From positions 124,001 through 188,000 of the forward strand of contig SVFD01000003.1 in assembly GCA_015057025.1 (NCBI GenBank): DNA of 64,000 nt, read 5' to 3'. The notes beneath the pieces are model-generated. The model was not told where the DNA came from. It saw only the letters and a program-made list of their open reading frames with translations, and ran no database searches. The position numbers were made by a program, and so were the translations under genes. Shown here in pieces: positions 60,643 to 64,000 of the stretch; within the stretch, counting starts at the first letter, position 1, and each line of letters opens with the position of its first letter. This DNA is from Lachnospiraceae bacterium. GTDB taxonomy: Bacteria > Bacillota > Clostridia > Lachnospirales > Lachnospiraceae.

Positions 60643-61674
60643 ATGGAATATGATGATTTGATTCGGGATTTAGAGCATTTTATGCCGACATTCGGGGATA
60701 TGTTTAAGGAATTTTACCAGCAACTTATATCCGGTGGCGAACTTCCCGGGCTTTCCGTAATTTGGAATTTAATTAAGGGAACGATACAGGATAATATTCA
60801 GGACATAATGGGCGTATTTGCATCGCTACTGATAATCGGCATTCTTTCATCAATCTTAACCCGGTGCAGTGATATTTTTAAAAATCGTCAAGTTTCGGAG
60901 CTGGCGTTTTATTTTACTTACCTATATGCTGTGATTCTTTTGTTAAATGTGTTTTATGTGATAGTGGAAACTGCTGTTTTGTTAGTGGAAAATATAATTA
61001 CATTTACACAATTGCTGATTCCGGCTTTTTATATTGCAGTTGCCATGTGTTATGCATCGGTAACTGCGGGAGCTTTTTATCAGTTGAATTTGTTGCTGCT
61101 TTATGCAGTTGAAATCATTTTTCCGGAAGTGATTATTCCGCTGATTACCTGCTTTGTATTCATATCGGTTATAAGTGGTTCCACAGAGGATGACAGATTT
61201 GGGGAGTTGGCAGCTTTAATGAAAAGGGGAGTTTCGTTACTGATTAAGGTCTGTATTACTACGGTTACGGGAGTTGGTATAATGAAAAGTTTAATTCATC
61301 CGGTGGCAGATGGTGTCCAATATACCATGTTCCAAAAGACCATTGCCGCTATTCCGGGAATTGGAGATGTGACGGATTCGGTTTCCAAAATGTTTTTGGG
61401 ATCTGCGCTTTTGATAAAAAACAGTATTGGAATTGTCGCTCTTATTCTTATGATTGTTTTGGTCAGTGCACCATTAACTAAAATCTTTCTTTTGGCAGGC
61501 ATGATTAAAATTTCTTCTGCCTTTGTGGGGATATTCGGAGATAAAAGGCTTACAAGATGTATTGACCGGGTTTCGGAAGGCGGATTTTTAATTTTAAAAG
61601 CTGCTCTGGCAGTGGTAATGATTTTTTTTATTATTATTGCACTGGTAACAGCGGTGGCTGGGAAGGGAATGTAA
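60643..61674 (+). CDS. spoIIIAE: Stage III sporulation protein AE, N-terminally short
   Basis: A 343-residue polytopic protein with seven or so membrane helices, the likely core transmembrane subunit of the SpoIIIA complex. LIPAFYIAVAMCYASVTAGAFYQLN and GIMKSLIHPVADGVQYTMFQKTIAAIPGIGDVTDSVSKMFLGSALLIKNSIG are highly conserved. The B. subtilis protein has 399 residues and a cleavable signal; here the protein begins MEYDDLIRDLEHFM, with no signal peptide and stop codons just upstream, so the N-terminal 50-odd residues are missing. Confidence 0.94.
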   Translation: MEYDDLIRDLEHFMPTFGDMFKEFYQQLISGGELPGLSVIWNLIKGTIQDNIQDIMGVFASLLIIGILSSILTRCSDIFKNRQVSELAFYFTYLYAVILLLNVFYVIVETAVLLVENIITFTQLLIPAFYIAVAMCYASVTAGAFYQLNLLLLYAVEIIFPEVIIPLITCFVFISVISGSTEDDRFGELAALMKRGVSLLIKVCITTVTGVGIMKSLIHPVADGVQYTMFQKTIAAIPGIGDVTDSVSKMFLGSALLIKNSIGIVALILMIVLVSAPLTKIFLLAGMIKISSAFVGIFGDKRLTRCIDRVSEGGFLILKAALAVVMIFFIIIALVTAVAGKGM

Positions 61675-61998
61675 GTGTTTGAGGATATTTTGTTAATTGT
61701 AAAAAAAACAGGGATTTTTCTTATACTTGGGCAGACAATTCTTCATTTGTGTGCAGGGGATGCTTATGAAAAGTATATTAAAATGTTGGTAGGTCTTATA
61801 ACAGCAGCACTTTTTATTTCACCGATTTTAGAATTGTTTCAAAACGATGGTATTCAAAGCTTTGAAGAATACAGAATTCGATATGAGGAAAAATTGTTTG
61901 AAGAAGAAACAGATTTTGAAGAAATCAGGGATGAGTGCTGGCGGTTATATTTTATGGAGGAGACAGAAGGAGAAGGGTATGAAGGAGCAGGTAAATAA
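61675..61998 (+). CDS. spoIIIAF: Stage III sporulation protein AF, short form lacking ring domain
   Basis: A 107-residue protein starting with GTG directly after the spoIIIAE stop. Two membrane helices (about residues 13-29 and 36-54: YIKMLVGLITAALFISPILEL) correspond to the N-terminus of SpoIIIAF. In B. subtilis the protein has 206 residues and a C-terminal ring-building domain; here only about 50 acidic residues follow the helices (FEEYRIRYEEKLFEEETDFEE). No shifted continuation exists, since spoIIIAG begins 20 bases before the stop. Position is the main support for the name. Confidence 0.8.
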   Translation: MFEDILLIVKKTGIFLILGQTILHLCAGDAYEKYIKMLVGLITAALFISPILELFQNDGIQSFEEYRIRYEEKLFEEETDFEEIRDECWRLYFMEETEGEGYEGAGK

Positions 61999-62551
61999 GC
62001 TTTTAAATAATAAAAAGATAAAAGGGAAAGAGACTATGATTGTTCTTATGTTAATAGGAGTTGTTATAGCAATTATGGTTATACCGACAAAGGAAAAGGA
62101 GGAAAAAATTATTACCCGGACAGAGTCGGATATGGAGATGGGGGTAGAATATAAAGGGGAAAACTATGAAGAAGAGTTGGAAGAACGGTTAGAAGAAATA
62201 CTTTCACAAATGGAAGGAGTAGGTAAGGTTCAGGTGATGATAACCCTGCAGTCTTCTGCGAAAGAAGTAGTGGAAAAAGATTATTCTACACAAGAAAACC
62301 GGGAGAATGTAAGTCTTGATGAGACAAATCAAAGCAGCATATCAAAAGAAGAAAATACGGTATATTCAGAGACAGACGAAGGTAGTGTGCCATATGTAGT
62401 ACAGGAAATATATCCTAAGGTAGAAGGCGTTTTGGTGGTAGCGGAAGGCGGAGATAACAGTTATGTAAATATTGCAATTGTGGAAGCAATTCAGGCATTA
62501 TTTGATGTTGATATACATAAAATTAAAATAGTTAAAATGAATATAAATTAG
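61979..62551 (+). CDS. spoIIIAG: Stage III sporulation protein AG
   Basis: A 190-residue single-pass protein that forms the large ring of the SpoIIIA channel. After a basic start comes one helix (TMIVLMLIGVVIAIMVIPT), then the ring-building domain with LEEILSQMEGVGKVQVMITLQSS and the C-terminal KVEGVLVVAEGGDNSYVNIAIVEAIQALFDVDIHKIKIVKM, where VEGVLVVAEG is the family signature. The start at 61979 is behind AGAAGGAG; it overlaps spoIIIAF. It is shorter than the 229 residues of B. subtilis, chiefly in the insert. Confidence 0.95.
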   Translation: MKEQVNKLLNNKKIKGKETMIVLMLIGVVIAIMVIPTKEKEEKIITRTESDMEMGVEYKGENYEEELEERLEEILSQMEGVGKVQVMITLQSSAKEVVEKDYSTQENRENVSLDETNQSSISKEENTVYSETDEGSVPYVVQEIYPKVEGVLVVAEGGDNSYVNIAIVEAIQALFDVDIHKIKIVKMNIN

Positions 62552-62565
62552 AAGGGAAGAGAAGT

Positions 62566-63351
62566 GTGAAAAAAATATTTAAGAAAAATCAAATTATGAT
62601 TGTTGCTCTTGCACTTATGATAGCCGTGGCAGGATATTTGAATTTTGCCGGAACCAATGCAACGGAGGAGGTTGCATCTTTGGATGATAATACGGTAATG
62701 GATGAAGACGGAGTTGCACTTCTTGATTTATCAGAAGAAGATATAGCAAGTCTGGATAGTGAGTATGTAGAAATCAGTGACCAATATTCGGATGTGGTAA
62801 TGGAAATGGAAGGAAATGAAGATTTAAGTGCTTTTATCAGTGAAACAGTGGATAGTGCAGATGTAGAAGCACAGCTTGCAGCAGAAGAAACCACAGGGGA
62901 AAGTGTAGATACCCAATTGGGAGATAATCAGTTACTTTCAGAGAACGAAGCAGTTATTGATGAAGTTCCCGGAGAAGCGGTTTTTACTTCTTCCGGAGCT
63001 ATCAGCAATCTTGCAGATGCCAAATTATTAAAAGAGCAGACAAGAGCAAGAAATAAAGAAAATCTTTTAGACATTATTAATAATGAAAACTTGACGGAAG
63101 CACAGAAAACCGATGCGGTAAATTCCATGATTGCATTAACGGATATTGCCGAGCGTGAAATGTCAGCAGAAATTCTTTTGGAAGCAAAAGGATATGAAAA
63201 TGCAGTTGTAAGTATTACAGGAAGCAGTGCAGATGTATGTGTTGCGGTTACAGAGCTTACAGATGTACAGTGTGCACAGATTATTGATATCGTGCAGCGG
63301 AAAACAGGTATTTTAGCAGAAAATATCATTATTACACCCATTCAGTCATAA
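62566..63351 (+). CDS. spoIIIAH: Stage III sporulation protein AH
   Basis: A 261-residue single-pass protein that pairs with SpoIIQ across the septum. It starts with GTG, has a helix at residues 9-28 (IMIVALALMIAVAGYLNF), then a long acidic linker (residues 35-135, longer than in B. subtilis with its 218-residue protein) and the conserved YscJ-like domain, ARNKENLLDIINNENLTEAQKTDAVNSMIALTDIAERE and GRKTG-like VQRKTGILAENIIITPIQS at the end. It closes the operon. Confidence 0.94.
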   Translation: MKKIFKKNQIMIVALALMIAVAGYLNFAGTNATEEVASLDDNTVMDEDGVALLDLSEEDIASLDSEYVEISDQYSDVVMEMEGNEDLSAFISETVDSADVEAQLAAEETTGESVDTQLGDNQLLSENEAVIDEVPGEAVFTSSGAISNLADAKLLKEQTRARNKENLLDIINNENLTEAQKTDAVNSMIALTDIAEREMSAEILLEAKGYENAVVSITGSSADVCVAVTELTDVQCAQIIDIVQRKTGILAENIIITPIQS

Positions 63352-63460
63352 AACAACTGATGATTTTTATATAAATATGTGATAAAATAATATACTAGCG
63401 AGTTTATGCTTGGAATATAATTTAAAGTACAATAAAAAAGACGTGGAAAGGATGTACCTA

Positions 63461-64000
63461 ATGAAGAGAGTTTTTTTGGTAGTACTGGATAGTTTTGGTA
63501 TTGGTGAATTACCTGATGCCGCAGAATACAATGATAAAAGTACAAATACATTACGTTCGGTATCAACAAGTGAGTATTTTGCCATGCCTAATATGCAAAA
63601 ACTTGGATTTTTTAATATTGACGGTGTAGAAGTCGGTAAAAAAACAGATACATTAAAAGCAGTTGTGGCAAGAATGACAGAGGCTTCCAGGGGTAAGGAT
63701 ACCACAATCGGACATTGGGAGATTGCGGGACTTATTTCAGGGAAGCCTATGCCTGTTTATCCGGATGGATTTCCGGCAGATGTGATAGAGGAATTTGAGA
63801 AACGTACAGGATGTAAAACCTTATGCAATAAGCCTTATTCCGGCACTAAGGTAATCAATGATTACGGCGATGAACACGTTAAAACAGGTGCTTTAATCGT
63901 ATATACATCAGCGGACAGCGTATTCCAAATCGCAGCTCATGAGGATGTGGTTCCTGTGGAGAAGTTATATGAATACTGTAAGATTGCCAGAGAACTTTTA
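63461..64000 (+). CDS. deoB: Phosphopentomutase (3' truncated by window edge)
   Basis: Interconverts ribose 1- and 5-phosphates (and deoxy forms) in nucleoside breakdown; alkaline phosphatase superfamily. The first 180 codons are present. RVFLVVLDSFGIGELPDA contains the metal-binding Asp10, and SRGKDTTIGHWEIAGL carries the threonine that is phosphorylated. LCNKPYSGTKVINDYGDEH and YTSADSVFQIAAHE are typical. AAAGGA precedes the ATG by eight bases. It lies 109 bases after spoIIIAH without a clear terminator. Confidence 0.96.
   Translation, partial: MKRVFLVVLDSFGIGELPDAAEYNDKSTNTLRSVSTSEYFAMPNMQKLGFFNIDGVEVGKKTDTLKAVVARMTEASRGKDTTIGHWEIAGLISGKPMPVYPDGFPADVIEEFEKRTGCKTLCNKPYSGTKVINDYGDEHVKTGALIVYTSADSVFQIAAHEDVVPVEKLYEYCKIARELL

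Noticed and set aside
61847-61998. Frameshift in spoIIIAF
   Set aside because: The alternative frame is the upstream extension of spoIIIAG; nothing in any frame resembles the missing ring domain.

Overview
The window is a low-GC (roughly 40% by eye) stretch of a spore-forming Firmicute, most likely a Lachnospiraceae-type Clostridia (Clostridium cluster XIVa). The grounds are: Gram-positive PolC; strong AGGAGG ribosome sites throughout; single-chain glycyl-tRNA synthetase next to pyruvate phosphate dikinase; the ylxR-ylxQ pair inside the nusA-infB operon; and a complete spoIIIAA-AH operon. Every gene I can support lies on the + strand, so the segment is probably one leading-strand replichore arm. 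I saw no phage, insertion sequence or CRISPR array.

Layout. 1-1172: end of era, a small YqzL-like gene and recO. 1174-4468: a YfhO-type membrane protein and a putative lipoprotein. 4498-8793: glyS and ppdK. 9035-13223: an envelope island of two large multispanning glycosyltransferase-like proteins and a UbiA-family enzyme that resembles decaprenyl-phosphate phosphoribosyltransferase. 13467-20246: comM and dprA followed by a minimal type IV pilus set (pilB, pilC, one prepilin), which suggests DNA uptake. 20661-21515: an Rpn/PD-(D/E)XK nuclease-family gene. 21698-23577: rpsB-tsf. 23848-29223: a lipoprotein, an MBOAT/DHHW O-acyltransferase pair, a polysaccharide deacetylase and a bactofilin.

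29244-34696: a housekeeping run pyrH-frr-uppS-cdsA-dxr-rseP; ispG and polC follow at 37225-42773 after a PP2C phosphatase/Ser-Thr kinase pair and a small membrane protein. 42900: tRNA-Glu(CTC), then a hairpin-rich intergenic region and a repeat-built coiled-coil gene. 44160-52514: the rimP-nusA-ylxR-ylxQ-infB-rbfA-nrnA-truB-ribF operon. 52745-56081: a Na/Pi cotransporter-PhoU fusion, an SH3/NlpC-P60 hydrolase and rpsO; pnp follows, with a long hairpin in its leader. 58499-63351: spoIIIAA-AH, with a markedly short SpoIIIAF. 63461-end: the start of deoB.

The most interesting parts are the lipid-linked-sugar island, the comM/dprA/pilus cluster, the short SpoIIIAF, a RecO with no zinc-binding cysteines, an enlarged EF-Ts, and several unusual leader structures (pnp, tRNA-Glu, a promoter directly abutting a terminator at 54412-54487). 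All annotations rest on reading the sequence and on family knowledge; no database search was run.
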